Origin: a virus
Length of the DNA stretch: 63,890 nt
Virus record (IMG/VR): IMGVR_UViG_3300045131_001062
Span: 1 to 63,890 of that record
Direction: 5' to 3' (one strand)
How positions within the stretch are numbered: the first letter of the stretch is position 1; each line of letters starts with the position of its first letter. Both the position numbers and the translations under genes were made by a program. Positions 34,249 through 42,824 of this stretch are shown piece after piece. A model generated the notes under the pieces. That model did no database searches. It worked only from the letters and a program-made list of their open reading frames with translations, and had not been told where the DNA came from.

Positions 34249-35223
34249 ATGAGCGAAGTCAAGTCGATTAAGTTGAGCGATATTCGTGAGAACCCGGTTG
34301 CGTTGCGCGCTGTCAATCGTGAGAGCGAAGCGTTTCAGGGGTTGGTGGCCTCGATGCGGTCGGTTGGATTCTTCGGTGCGATTACGGTGCGTCCGCAGAT
34401 CGACCCGGAGACGCAGGTTGCGTACTACGAAATCATTGACGGCCTGCATCGGTACTCGGCTGCCAAGGATCTGGGCATTGAGGAAATCAACGCTGAGATT
34501 CGTCCGCTGGATCAGGATCGCCTGCTGGAAATGCAGATCATGGCGAACTTCCACAAGGTGGACACGAAGCCCATGGATTATGCGCGTCAGCTGCGCCGCA
34601 TCCTGGGTCGCAATCCGATGATGACCGAGACGGATTTGGCGAATCGTCTGGGTTCCAGCGTGCAGTTCATTCAGAACCGTCTGGGTCTGAATAAGATCAA
34701 CAACCCCAAGATTATGGAGTTGGTTGATGCGGGCAAGATTCCTCTGTCGAACGCGTTCACGCTCACCAAGCTCCCCGAGTCGGAGATGGATGCGTGGGTT
34801 GAGCGCGCGATGACGCAGGGATTCCAAGAGTTCGGTCCGGCGGTTACGGCACGGGCTAAGGAACTCAAGGAAGCCAGCCGGGCGGGTAAGGATGCGGGCG
34901 CTCCGCAGTTCGCCCCGTCGTCTTGGCTGCGCAAGCTGAGCGAGATTAAGGAAGCCATTGAGACGCCGGCGTCGGTGTACTCTGGTGACCAGCCTGAGGG
35001 ATTCGCTGCGGCCTTGCAGTGGGTTCTGCATCTGGACGCGAAGTCGATTGAGGTCCAGAAGGCGGCGTTTGATCAGCGCCAAGCCGAGACGGAAGCGAAG
35101 AAGCTCAAGCAGGCCAAGGAGCGCGCTGAGAAGAAGATGGAGAAGGCCAAGCTGGCGCAGGCGGAAGCTGAGGAAGCTGCCGCGGCTCTGGAAGGCGAAG
35201 AGGCCGAAGTCGTCGAAGATTAA
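34249..35223 (+). CDS. ParB-like protein 2, highly expressed type, 324 aa
   Basis: An N-terminal ParB domain is visible: LSDIRENPVALR, EAFQGLVASMRSVGFFGAITVRP and YEIIDGLHRYSAAKDLG (residues 60-76). A helical DNA-binding region follows (ETDLANRLGSSVQFIQNRLGL, a helix-turn-helix pattern near 128-148). The C-terminus is a charged coiled coil ending in an acidic Glu/Ala tail. Codon use is G/C-ending and uniform, like the coat and tube genes, suggesting an abundant protein. Strong AAGGAAA ribosome site. It could organise, partition or protect phage DNA. Confidence 0.85.
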   Translation: MSEVKSIKLSDIRENPVALRAVNRESEAFQGLVASMRSVGFFGAITVRPQIDPETQVAYYEIIDGLHRYSAAKDLGIEEINAEIRPLDQDRLLEMQIMANFHKVDTKPMDYARQLRRILGRNPMMTETDLANRLGSSVQFIQNRLGLNKINNPKIMELVDAGKIPLSNAFTLTKLPESEMDAWVERAMTQGFQEFGPAVTARAKELKEASRAGKDAGAPQFAPSSWLRKLSEIKEAIETPASVYSGDQPEGFAAALQWVLHLDAKSIEVQKAAFDQRQAETEAKKLKQAKERAEKKMEKAKLAQAEAEEAAAALEGEEAEVVED

Positions 35224-35243
35224 GTGATAGGGCTAATTAATTT

Positions 35244-35261
35244 GTCGTAGTATTCTACGAC
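35244..35261 (+). terminator. Short 7-bp hairpin after ParB-like gene 2
   Basis: GTCGTAG (35244-35250) pairs with CTACGAC (35255-35261) across the loop TATT. It has no T tail and may be a regulatory or mRNA-stability hairpin rather than a full terminator. Confidence 0.45.
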
Positions 35262-35269
35262 GAAAGGTT

Positions 35270-35341
35270 ATGGCAGGCCAGCCGCACAGACCCGGTGATC
35301 GGAAGATCGAAATGGGACCTGCCCTCGATAAGAGTAAGTGA
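35270..35341 (+). CDS. Possible 23-aa leader peptide
   Basis: An ATG preceded by CGAAAGG opens a frame of 24 codons to TGA (MAGQPHRPGDRK start). It fills the gap between the hairpin and the next gene. It is short and lacks any homology clue, so it may be a leader peptide or chance. Confidence 0.25.
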   Translation: MAGQPHRPGDRKIEMGPALDKSK

Positions 35342-35365
35342 TAAAATAACAGTAAGGAAAAGATC

Positions 35366-36085
35366 ATGAGTAACGAATCGTTGGTTAATCTGCCGAAGGG
35401 TAACAGCATCCTCGAACGCATTGGCACCGGAGCCTTGGACACTGTGCTGCAAGGATCATTCCTCGCACGCTTGCAGTTGTTCACATCGTTTTCGGCGTCC
35501 TGTAAGGATGGATCGTTCCCGATTAATCACTGGGGTCTGGTCACTGGTGGAAAGACTGAGGATCTGGGCACGCAGGTGGATGTACTGATTCTGTCCATCC
35601 GTCCGCTGGCCATTGATGACCCGAATGGCAGCCCCATCTTCTGCTACAGCCCTGTGAAGCTGGATGATGCTGGTAATCCTATCAAGGACGAGAACGGCAA
35701 GAACGTGCCTGATCCCGTCTTTGCTCGGATTGTTAACAAAGCGGATACTAAGATCGAAGGTGAACTGCCGGGCGCAATGTACGGTGTGGATTTCCTAGTC
35801 TGGATTCCCAGCCGTAAGCAGTTCGCCACGTTGTTCTACGGTACGAAGACGGCCCGCCGCGATGCCGAATTCGCCGTGAGTCGCGTCGGCAAGATGGTGA
35901 CAATGACCTCTAAGAAGGTGGAAACCAAGAAGTTCACATACTTCTCGATTTTTGCCACTGATTGCTCCACTCCGCCTAGCGCGTTGCCGGACGAACCCGT
36001 GATGATCGAGGAACTCAACAAGTTCAATAATCCTCCGAAGCCGGACGTTCCGGAAAAGGTGGATGCTCCTACTCGTGAAGTGTAA
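35366..36085 (+). CDS. Probable DNA-metabolism accessory protein, 239 aa
   Basis: AAGGAAAA precedes the start; codon use is partly optimised. The protein is beta-rich (LGTQVDVLILSIRPLAI, FLVWIPSRKQFATLFYGT) with a Pro/Lys-rich acidic C-terminal tail (NNPPKPDVPEKVDAPTREV). Abundance, location between ParB-like gene 2 and the helicase, and an acidic tail recall ssDNA-binding proteins, but no OB-fold signature can be proved by eye. Confidence 0.7.
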   Translation: MSNESLVNLPKGNSILERIGTGALDTVLQGSFLARLQLFTSFSASCKDGSFPINHWGLVTGGKTEDLGTQVDVLILSIRPLAIDDPNGSPIFCYSPVKLDDAGNPIKDENGKNVPDPVFARIVNKADTKIEGELPGAMYGVDFLVWIPSRKQFATLFYGTKTARRDAEFAVSRVGKMVTMTSKKVETKKFTYFSIFATDCSTPPSALPDEPVMIEELNKFNNPPKPDVPEKVDAPTREV

Positions 36086-36099
36086 TCGGTAGCCGCCGC

Positions 36100-36137
36100 G
36101 CCGCCTACCCCCGCGCGATGTAGTTGGGGTAGGCGGC
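36100..36137 (+). terminator. Perfect 12-bp hairpin downstream of 35366 gene
   Basis: GCCGCCTACCCC (36100-36111) is fully complementary to GGGGTAGGCGGC (36126-36137); the 14-base loop contains CGCGCG. There is no T run. It likely attenuates read-through from the highly expressed genes upstream or protects their mRNA. Confidence 0.7.
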
Positions 36138-36177
36138 AGGCCCTTAGGATTAAAGGTAGATGGTTAAGGGTTGATTA

Positions 36178-36657
36178 ATGGCTACAGATTATAAGTTCAA
36201 GTTACTTGCGATAACCGTCCCAAACTGGGGTGGTTATACTGCTTTGTATCAAGAATTGTTCGGTCAATCACCTACGCGAATCCTCGACCGTAACAATGTA
36301 TCACCACACGACCCAACGGCTTGGACGATCTGCACTCATCCTGAGCATTCGTATCTTTCAGTCTGCTTCGTACTTTCTCGCAAGTTGTGCTTGGACCTGC
36401 TTGTGTATCGGCATGTCAACTTTACTTTCACCAAACTACCCGACTCCGATGATTATCTGGTGCTGCTTTCCTGTACGCATTCTGAATTACTTTTGTTGTT
36501 TAAGCAGGAGTGGGATAAGCCAATACGAATTTTCCTGGGTGGGTTGTTCAACTATCTGGAAACCAATTCATTTAGTTACCTACTTAATCGACTTGAACGT
36601 ATAAAACTGAGTGATGATACCTATATGTATAAGGACGGCTCATGGACACTACGGTAG
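36178..36657 (+). CDS. Hypothetical protein, 159 aa
   Basis: Neutral, aromatic and Leu-rich protein of mixed secondary structure (TICTHPEHSYLSVCFVLSRK, YLVLLSCTHSELLLLF). No transmembrane segment is strong enough to call. It overlaps the helicase gene by 16 bases. No family recognised. Confidence 0.7.
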   Translation: MATDYKFKLLAITVPNWGGYTALYQELFGQSPTRILDRNNVSPHDPTAWTICTHPEHSYLSVCFVLSRKLCLDLLVYRHVNFTFTKLPDSDDYLVLLSCTHSELLLLFKQEWDKPIRIFLGGLFNYLETNSFSYLLNRLERIKLSDDTYMYKDGSWTLR

Positions 36658-38576
36658 ACACGTTCTTCACTGTTGATGGATACAAGCGGCCTGTTCAGTT
36701 AATCTATCGGGCTAATCGCATCTGGATTAACATCAAGTATAACAAGAAGGTGATTGCTTACATCAAGACCATGGAGCAGTCTAAATGGCATGGTTTTGAA
36801 GAGCCGCCTGTTAAGATGTGGTCGATCCTCAACTCACAGCGTAATGCTTTCCAACTGGATTTCATGCAGGGCAAGAATCCGTATGCTCCGTTTGAGGCCC
36901 AGCTCGACTACAATACGCTAGAGTTTAATCGTCCACTATACAGGCATCAGCGCGAGGGTGTGGCGCATGTCCTAAGTCGCCCGGCCTCAATTCTTGCTTG
37001 TGAGATGGGTACGGGTAAGACACTGATGGCCCTGGAATCAGCCGAACGCCATTTGTCACCTACTGATGTCCTGTGGTACATAGGTCCGCGGTCGGGTATC
37101 TATGCCGTTCAGCGCGACTTGGCCAAGTGGCGGGCTAAAGTTTTTCCGGAGCGTTATCTCACGTATGAGAAGCTTTCCAACATAATCAAGCAAGTTGGAA
37201 CAGACATCGAAGTGCCGAAGATGGTAATCTTCGATGAGAGCAGCAAGGTTAAGAATCCAACTGCCAATCGTACGCAAGCCTGTCTTACCTTGGCTAATCT
37301 GGTGCGGGAACATCACCCGGATGATTACAAGCTGGTGCTGATGAGCGGTACGCCTGCGCCTAAGAGTCCCGTGGATTGGTGGTCGCAGTGTGAGATAGCT
37401 TGCCCCGGATTCATCAAGGAAGGTAATCTTCCTAAGTTCAAGCGTCGGCTGTCCATCATTGAAGAGAAGGAATCTGCGGCGGGTGGTATGTATGCTTCGG
37501 TCGTGACTTGGTTGGATGATGAGAACAAGTGCGCTACCTGTGGCCAGCCCAAGGAACATATTAATCACGCGGAGTTAGTAGCGCAACTTGTTGGCGGTAC
37601 TGCTGGCCATCAGTTCGTTAAGTCAGCCAATGAAGTTGCAAAACTGTATCGCCGAATGCAGGGTTTGACGTTGGTTCGGTTCAAGAAGGACTGCCTTGAC
37701 CTCCCCGAGAAGATCTACGAAATCGTTGAGATTAAGCCAACCATCGAAATTCTACGCACTGCCAAGTTAATCAAGCAACAGTGTCCTACTGCGATTCAGG
37801 CGATCACGCTTCTGCGTGAATTGTCTGATGGTTTCCAGTATCAGCCCGAGAAGACTGGCATGGAAACTTGCTCACTCTGCAAGGGCGTTGGTACAATCGT
37901 TGACCTTGTGCCTCCAGATGATTACGATCCCAACCTCGACAACACTGGAGAGATTAAGTACGTCGAAAAGACCATCGACTGCCACAAGTGCGGTGGTGCT
38001 AAAGAGACGGCTGTGTTTCAGCGGGTTGTGGTTGAGAGCGACAGTTCGCCGAAGGATCAGTATCTAATCGACGACCTTGATGAGCATGAGGACGTTGGGC
38101 GTCTTGTGGTGTGGGGTGGATTCACGGGAACCATTGACAAGCTGGTCCGGCTTGCCAAGCAGCAGGGTTGGAATGTTCTTCAAGTAGACGGTCGTGGATT
38201 CCGTGCATCAACATACGACGATAAGGAAATCCCCACCAACATCGCGCTGGATGCTTTCGATGCCTCACACCCGGACTATGAATACCTGAAACAGCAGATC
38301 CCTAAGCTCTGTTTCATCGGAAGCCCGGAAGCCGGCGGTATGGCACTTAATCTTACGGGCAGTCCTACAGAAATCTTCTACTCGAATACGTTCCGTGGTG
38401 AAGCCCGTATGCAGGCTGAGGATCGTTTTCATCGTCCGGGTGCCGATAAGAATCGTGGTTGCACGATTAAAGACTATCTGCATCTGCCGGTGGATAGACT
38501 GATTCTAGAGAATCTCAAGAAGAAACGCCGGATGCAAGAAATAAGTATGGGAGAGTTAAATGAATATATTGATTGA
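36642..38576 (+). CDS. SNF2-like superfamily 2 helicase with zinc clusters, 644 aa
   Basis: Superfamily 2 motifs are in order: LYRHQREGV (Q-like, 99-107), MGTGKT (122-127, Walker A), VIFDESS (195-201, motif II), LMSGTPAPKSP (III), then the C-terminal domain VVWGGFTGTIDKLV, IGSPEAGGMALNLT (V) and EARMQAEDRFHRPG (VI). Between the two lobes lie two Cys-rich insertions: KCATCGQPKEHINH, and a DnaJ-like pair CSLCKGVG and CHKCGGAKE. These should bind zinc. The helicase probably acts in replication or recombination. It overlaps the preceding and following genes. Confidence 0.9.
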   Translation: MDTTVDTFFTVDGYKRPVQLIYRANRIWINIKYNKKVIAYIKTMEQSKWHGFEEPPVKMWSILNSQRNAFQLDFMQGKNPYAPFEAQLDYNTLEFNRPLYRHQREGVAHVLSRPASILACEMGTGKTLMALESAERHLSPTDVLWYIGPRSGIYAVQRDLAKWRAKVFPERYLTYEKLSNIIKQVGTDIEVPKMVIFDESSKVKNPTANRTQACLTLANLVREHHPDDYKLVLMSGTPAPKSPVDWWSQCEIACPGFIKEGNLPKFKRRLSIIEEKESAAGGMYASVVTWLDDENKCATCGQPKEHINHAELVAQLVGGTAGHQFVKSANEVAKLYRRMQGLTLVRFKKDCLDLPEKIYEIVEIKPTIEILRTAKLIKQQCPTAIQAITLLRELSDGFQYQPEKTGMETCSLCKGVGTIVDLVPPDDYDPNLDNTGEIKYVEKTIDCHKCGGAKETAVFQRVVVESDSSPKDQYLIDDLDEHEDVGRLVVWGGFTGTIDKLVRLAKQQGWNVLQVDGRGFRASTYDDKEIPTNIALDAFDASHPDYEYLKQQIPKLCFIGSPEAGGMALNLTGSPTEIFYSNTFRGEARMQAEDRFHRPGADKNRGCTIKDYLHLPVDRLILENLKKKRRMQEISMGELNEYID

Positions 38577-39423
38577 CGATATCCACATTGACGAAGAGTT
38601 CAATAGTCGTGGCGCTATTGCACCTATTGACGTTATTGATTTGCAGCGGGACATTGATGTGAATGGATTACTCCAACCCATCATCGTCTCGGAGTGCAAC
38701 TCCGAACAACAGAGGGCGTGGGGTAAGAAGTACAAACTAATCGCTGGGTTCCGGCGTCTGTTTTGCGTGCGGTCATTGAACCGCAAAGAAATTGAAGCCG
38801 TTGTCAAGCCGCCACTGTCGGACATTGCAGCGGCATCTATGAATCTGCGAGAGAACTTGCTGCGGTCTAATCTCAATATCTTGCAGGAAGCTAAGGCTAT
38901 TGCTCGTCTCCGTAATTTGGGAGTGAGTGAGACGGCTTGTGGTGCCGAAGTCGGTCAATCGCGTGGGTGGGCACAGATTCGTTTCATGCTGTTGTCCCTA
39001 CCTAAGGAAATGTATCCTGATGTGGTGGCCGGAATAATCACGCAGACTAACATTCGTGAACTGTACAGCATCATGCGTAAGGGCGGACCTAAGGCGGCGT
39101 TGGACTTTGCACGGGAAATGAAGTCTGCTAAGCAACGCGGCCTTAAGAATCACGAGATTGAGACTAAAGAAAAGAAGGCCAATGCCAAGCGCCACCGTAA
39201 GCGTCCAGAGATTTTCCTGATGCAAGAGCATGTGCGGGAAAACTTTGGTAATAACTTTGCCACTCGTTGTCTGGCCTGGGCTGCCGGTGAGATTAGTACC
39301 AGCGAGTTGGATGAGGATATCAAGAAGCTGTGCACGGACAAGGGACGGACGTTCGTGGAAATGAAGGAAGATTCTTTTGAGGACGATGAGTTTGTGGAAG
39401 AGGAAACTGAGACACCGGCTTAA
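38560..39423 (+). CDS. ParB-like protein 3, 287 aa
   Basis: Both ParB boxes are present: YKLIAGFRRLFCVRSL (residues 58-73) and MNLRENLLRSNLNILQEAKAI (94-114), so this is the most typical ParB of the three. A helix-turn-helix region follows (RNLGVSETACGAEVGQSRGW), then a basic stretch (KEKKANAKRHRKRPE) and an acidic C-terminus. GGGAGAG precedes the ATG, which overlaps the helicase stop region. Probably a DNA-binding or CTP-dependent clamp protein. Confidence 0.82.
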   Translation: MNILIDDIHIDEEFNSRGAIAPIDVIDLQRDIDVNGLLQPIIVSECNSEQQRAWGKKYKLIAGFRRLFCVRSLNRKEIEAVVKPPLSDIAAASMNLRENLLRSNLNILQEAKAIARLRNLGVSETACGAEVGQSRGWAQIRFMLLSLPKEMYPDVVAGIITQTNIRELYSIMRKGGPKAALDFAREMKSAKQRGLKNHEIETKEKKANAKRHRKRPEIFLMQEHVRENFGNNFATRCLAWAAGEISTSELDEDIKKLCTDKGRTFVEMKEDSFEDDEFVEEETETPA

Positions 39424-39442
39424 ATAATTACTTCCATACTAT

Positions 39443-41779
39443 ATGATATACTTAGACACAGAAACCTGTGGTTTCCACGGACCCATTGTACTATTGCAAT
39501 GGGCGCGGGACAACGATCCCGTTGAATTATTTTGTCCGTGGGAAAATCCTGTCAAGGACACGCTGGCCTTGATTGAGGAAATCTGCTTGGACGAGGGTGG
39601 TGTTTGTGCATTCAACATCGCCTTCGATTGGTTCCACATCTGTCAGATGTACACCACTTTCTCTCTGTTGGCGGATAAGGATTCGCCGCCAGATATTGAG
39701 GAAGTGGCCCTAGCCCAATCTGCGGCGCGGGATGGTTACTGCTGTAAGCCTACCCACGCCCTAGATCTTATGATGCACGCCCGCAAGGGTCCATATCAAT
39801 CTACGATGGAACGGGGTGACATAGTAATCAAACGAGTTCCGTCGGTTATTGCGTACAAGTTGGCCGCTCTACTTGATCAGAACATCAAGTTCAAGGACAT
39901 CAACTTCGCACGCAAGAAGGGAACATCTCGCTGGAAGGTCACAGATATTGTCACAGGATTAGGCGACATCAATGGTGAGTTCAAGGATATTGTTCTTAAG
40001 TTTGCACCATCTACGAGTCTGAAAGCAATCGTTAAGGATGCACTCCATCCCGACCTCGATATTGTGACGTTCGACTCGATTAAGTTGTCGCCAGAATTAC
40101 AACCCGTTGAGTATGGTTACGCCCCATTTGCCACCGCGGGCGTGTTCTCTGGAAAGAAGCGCAAGTATCTACGCACGGGAGCCGGTAACTGGCGAGGAAC
40201 CTGGCCCGATGTGATTGAGTCGCATATATCCTACTGGCGATTTAATCCTCTGGCCCGTAAGTATGCCAAGAACGATGTTGTGTATCTGCGGGAATTGCGC
40301 GAACACTTTGGTAATCCTGAGCCAGATGATGATGAAAGCATACTTGCGTGCATGGTCGGGGCTAATCGCTGGAAAGGATTCAGCATCAACGTACCCGGTA
40401 TCATTAATCTTCGGCGTGAAGCTATTGACAAAGTAACTAAACTGAAAGAGAAGTTCAACTTCAATAGCTCCGAAGTGTGCTACCGTTATCTCACGCAAGT
40501 GATGGGCGATGAGAAACTTGGATTATTGGTCGAGGGCAAGGTATCCACCAAAGCGATTTTGCTAGAAGAGATAGAACGCTGGACACTATCCACGGTATGC
40601 CCCGACTGTGAAGGTCAGGGTTGCATCAACTGTGAGGATGGGATTAAGGAATCCAGCGACCCACATCCTGCTGCGGAGAGAGCTAGAGAGATTCTGGATG
40701 CAAGACATGCCTCCAAAGAGATCCAACTGTATGATAAGCTGTTGCAAGCCGGACGTTTCCACGCTAGCTTCGATGTAATCGGCGCGCTCTCCGGTCGTAT
40801 GGGTGGCGGCGGTGGTGGATTAAATGCACAGGGCGTCAATAAAGAGAAACGAATCCGCCAACAGTTTACCCTAGCAAGCGGGGGTATGGTTTTGTGTGGG
40901 GGTGACTTTGATGCCTTCGAAGTCAATATTGTAGATGCCGTCTATGGTGATCCTAAACTACGCGCTGAGTTAATGTCTGGTAAGAAGATTCACGGAATCT
41001 TGGGTGAGTTCTTCTTCGCCCCAATGACCTACGATGAAGTGCTAGCTACCAACGGTTTGGCCGGCGAAAAGGACAAATACAAGCGCAGCAAGAATGGTGT
41101 CTTTGCATTAATCTATATGGGTAATGAACACACGCTACACACGCGGGTGGGTCTTTCCACAGAAGCCGCGTTAGCTTCATTAAATCGTTTCTTGTCCACC
41201 TACACGGTGTTCGGCAAAGAGCGGCAACGTTACTTTGATATGTTCTGCTCAATGCGTCAACCCAATGGTATTGGGACACAGGTTGAGTGGGCTGATCCCC
41301 AAGATTATATCGAGACGTTGCTCGGTTTCAAGCGATACTTTACCCTTGAGAACTCTGTATGCAAGTTCCTGTTTAATCTTGCGCAGAAACCACCCAAGGA
41401 GTGGAAGGGTATTCAGATAAAGGTTAAGCGACGCGACCGTGATCAAACCGTTTCAGGTGCCGTTCAATCGGCATTGTACGCGGCAGCGTTTGCACTGCAA
41501 GCCAGTAACATGCGGGCCGCGGGCAACCATGTGATTCAAGGCACCGGCGCACAGATTACCAAGAAGCTACAACGCAAGTTGTGGGAAATCCAACCGCCCG
41601 GTATCAATCGTTGGCGCACCATGCTTCTGAACATTCACGATGAGGTAATGGCGCCCTGCTTACCAGAATATCTTGAACAACAGAAACAGTTAGTGGAAGA
41701 GTTTCTGCAAGAATATAAGCAACTAGTCCCATTAATCGCTATGAAGTGGGAACAGCATGTTAAGACGTGGGGACACTAA
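39443..41779 (+). CDS. DNA polymerase I family A with exonuclease domain, 778 aa
   Basis: The N-terminus is a DnaQ-like proofreading domain (YLDTET at residues 3-8; CAFNIAFDWFHI near 53-64). The polymerase part has LSGRMGGGGGGLNAQG, motif A CGGDFDAFEVNIVD (about 485-498), motif B KYKRSKNGVFALIYMG (about 541-556) and motif C NIHDEVM (about 730-736). A small Cys cluster (CPDCEGQGCINC, about 387-398) is inserted before the palm. Motif A differs from the common DYSQIELR. This is the replicative or repair polymerase of the phage. Confidence 0.92.
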   Translation: MIYLDTETCGFHGPIVLLQWARDNDPVELFCPWENPVKDTLALIEEICLDEGGVCAFNIAFDWFHICQMYTTFSLLADKDSPPDIEEVALAQSAARDGYCCKPTHALDLMMHARKGPYQSTMERGDIVIKRVPSVIAYKLAALLDQNIKFKDINFARKKGTSRWKVTDIVTGLGDINGEFKDIVLKFAPSTSLKAIVKDALHPDLDIVTFDSIKLSPELQPVEYGYAPFATAGVFSGKKRKYLRTGAGNWRGTWPDVIESHISYWRFNPLARKYAKNDVVYLRELREHFGNPEPDDDESILACMVGANRWKGFSINVPGIINLRREAIDKVTKLKEKFNFNSSEVCYRYLTQVMGDEKLGLLVEGKVSTKAILLEEIERWTLSTVCPDCEGQGCINCEDGIKESSDPHPAAERAREILDARHASKEIQLYDKLLQAGRFHASFDVIGALSGRMGGGGGGLNAQGVNKEKRIRQQFTLASGGMVLCGGDFDAFEVNIVDAVYGDPKLRAELMSGKKIHGILGEFFFAPMTYDEVLATNGLAGEKDKYKRSKNGVFALIYMGNEHTLHTRVGLSTEAALASLNRFLSTYTVFGKERQRYFDMFCSMRQPNGIGTQVEWADPQDYIETLLGFKRYFTLENSVCKFLFNLAQKPPKEWKGIQIKVKRRDRDQTVSGAVQSALYAAAFALQASNMRAAGNHVIQGTGAQITKKLQRKLWEIQPPGINRWRTMLLNIHDEVMAPCLPEYLEQQKQLVEEFLQEYKQLVPLIAMKWEQHVKTWGH

Positions 41780-42123
41780 TGAACGAATTCCATCACACAG
41801 TACATGAGAAAGTGTTATGTTACCAGTCTATGGAGACAATCGTTAGCTCTGGTAGATTCGAACGACTGGCAAACGTATCTACACCACAGCAGCTAGCCGT
41901 CGTGCGTGAGGCAATACGTACGGGGGATCGGAAAGCGATTATTCGCTGGATGCAGGATCATCCCTCCAAGTCGCATGGTGAAATGTCTTCCCCAGAACTA
42001 AAACGTAAAGCGCAACGGTGCAGAATCCCTAACTACAGTCGGCTGAATAAGATAGAACTAATGGAGGCGTTGGACGATTATGAAGAAAGACGAAAAGCTC
42101 AAGGAAATTCGCTCATTAGCTGA
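41779..42123 (+). CDS. Hypothetical protein with SAP/Rho-N-like motif, 114 aa
   Basis: The ATG overlaps the polymerase stop by one base. The C-terminal part MSSPELKRKAQRCRIPNYSRLNKIEL has the helix-extended loop-helix look of SAP or Rho N-terminal motifs, which bind nucleic acids. The N-terminal half is helical and basic. Role unknown; perhaps a DNA-binding accessory of the polymerase. Confidence 0.65.
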   Translation: MNEFHHTVHEKVLCYQSMETIVSSGRFERLANVSTPQQLAVVREAIRTGDRKAIIRWMQDHPSKSHGEMSSPELKRKAQRCRIPNYSRLNKIELMEALDDYEERRKAQGNSLIS

Positions 42124-42487
42124 GTGTATCAACGAGAACATCACAAGACACACGAAGCACTTCAAGCCACTGAGGCATTTTGAGGCAGTAGATTACGAGG
42201 ATGTGCCTGTACTGGTTGTTAACGAGACCTATCGTTGGATTAAAGACATCGAAGCGTCATTCTTACTGGGCGTTAAGCGTGTGCGCCGGTTGTTGCCGGA
42301 GTCTCAATGGGATTTGTACTACTCGATGTATGAGGATTACTGGGATACTCGTGAAGCTATCATGCTGAAAGATGCGGTCAATAAGTTGATTGAGTCAATC
42401 AAAGCCAAACCTACCTTCTTTAGGCAGGTAGACTTGGTGGTGGCCATCCGAAAACACAAGAAGGCTAAGAATGAAAATAATGGTTGA
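42080..42487 (+). CDS. Hypothetical helical protein, 135 aa
   Basis: Highly charged, probably all-helical protein with a basic C-terminus (IRKHKKAKNENN) and an aromatic middle (SQWDLYYSMYEDYWDTREAIML). It overlaps the upstream gene by 44 bases. No family known. Confidence 0.65.
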   Translation: MKKDEKLKEIRSLAECINENITRHTKHFKPLRHFEAVDYEDVPVLVVNETYRWIKDIEASFLLGVKRVRRLLPESQWDLYYSMYEDYWDTREAIMLKDAVNKLIESIKAKPTFFRQVDLVVAIRKHKKAKNENNG

Positions 42488-42824
42488 CCGGCGTCCGGGA
42501 TGGATGGGCTACGGTATTGAGATACGCATGTTTGCGCGACCAGATCAGTCGGGCGACACAGTAACGATTAATCGTAAGGCTTATCTTAATCCTGTAGTGG
42601 CTACAGGCCTCACTGTTGTAGAAAATCCCGACCCACAACTAACTATTCCGGCGGCTATAACCTTAACTGAACAGGAGGCTCAGAGTTTCATGGACGGCCT
42701 GTGGCAAGCAGGGATCAGACCTGCGGACGGAACGGGAAGCACTGGACAGCTGGCTGCTACACAGAATCACTTGAAAGACCTGCAAACAATAACTGCTAAT
42801 CTACTAGCCAAGGTGCTGAAATGA
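42471..42824 (+). CDS. Hypothetical protein, 117 aa
   Basis: Overlaps the previous frame by 17 bases and the ThyX gene by four. RRPGWMGYGIEIRMFARPDQ near the start suggests a beta sheet, followed by a C-terminal helix (TQNHLKDLQTITANLLAKVLK). Two copies of GATTAATC or its half lie in the gene. Function unknown. Confidence 0.65.
   Translation: MKIMVDRRPGWMGYGIEIRMFARPDQSGDTVTINRKAYLNPVVATGLTVVENPDPQLTIPAAITLTEQEAQSFMDGLWQAGIRPADGTGSTGQLAATQNHLKDLQTITANLLAKVLK

Noticed and set aside
34090-35082. 330-codon antisense frame over ParB-like gene 2
   Set aside because: Again a by-product of biased codons on the other strand, with low-complexity Arg/Leu/Asn content.
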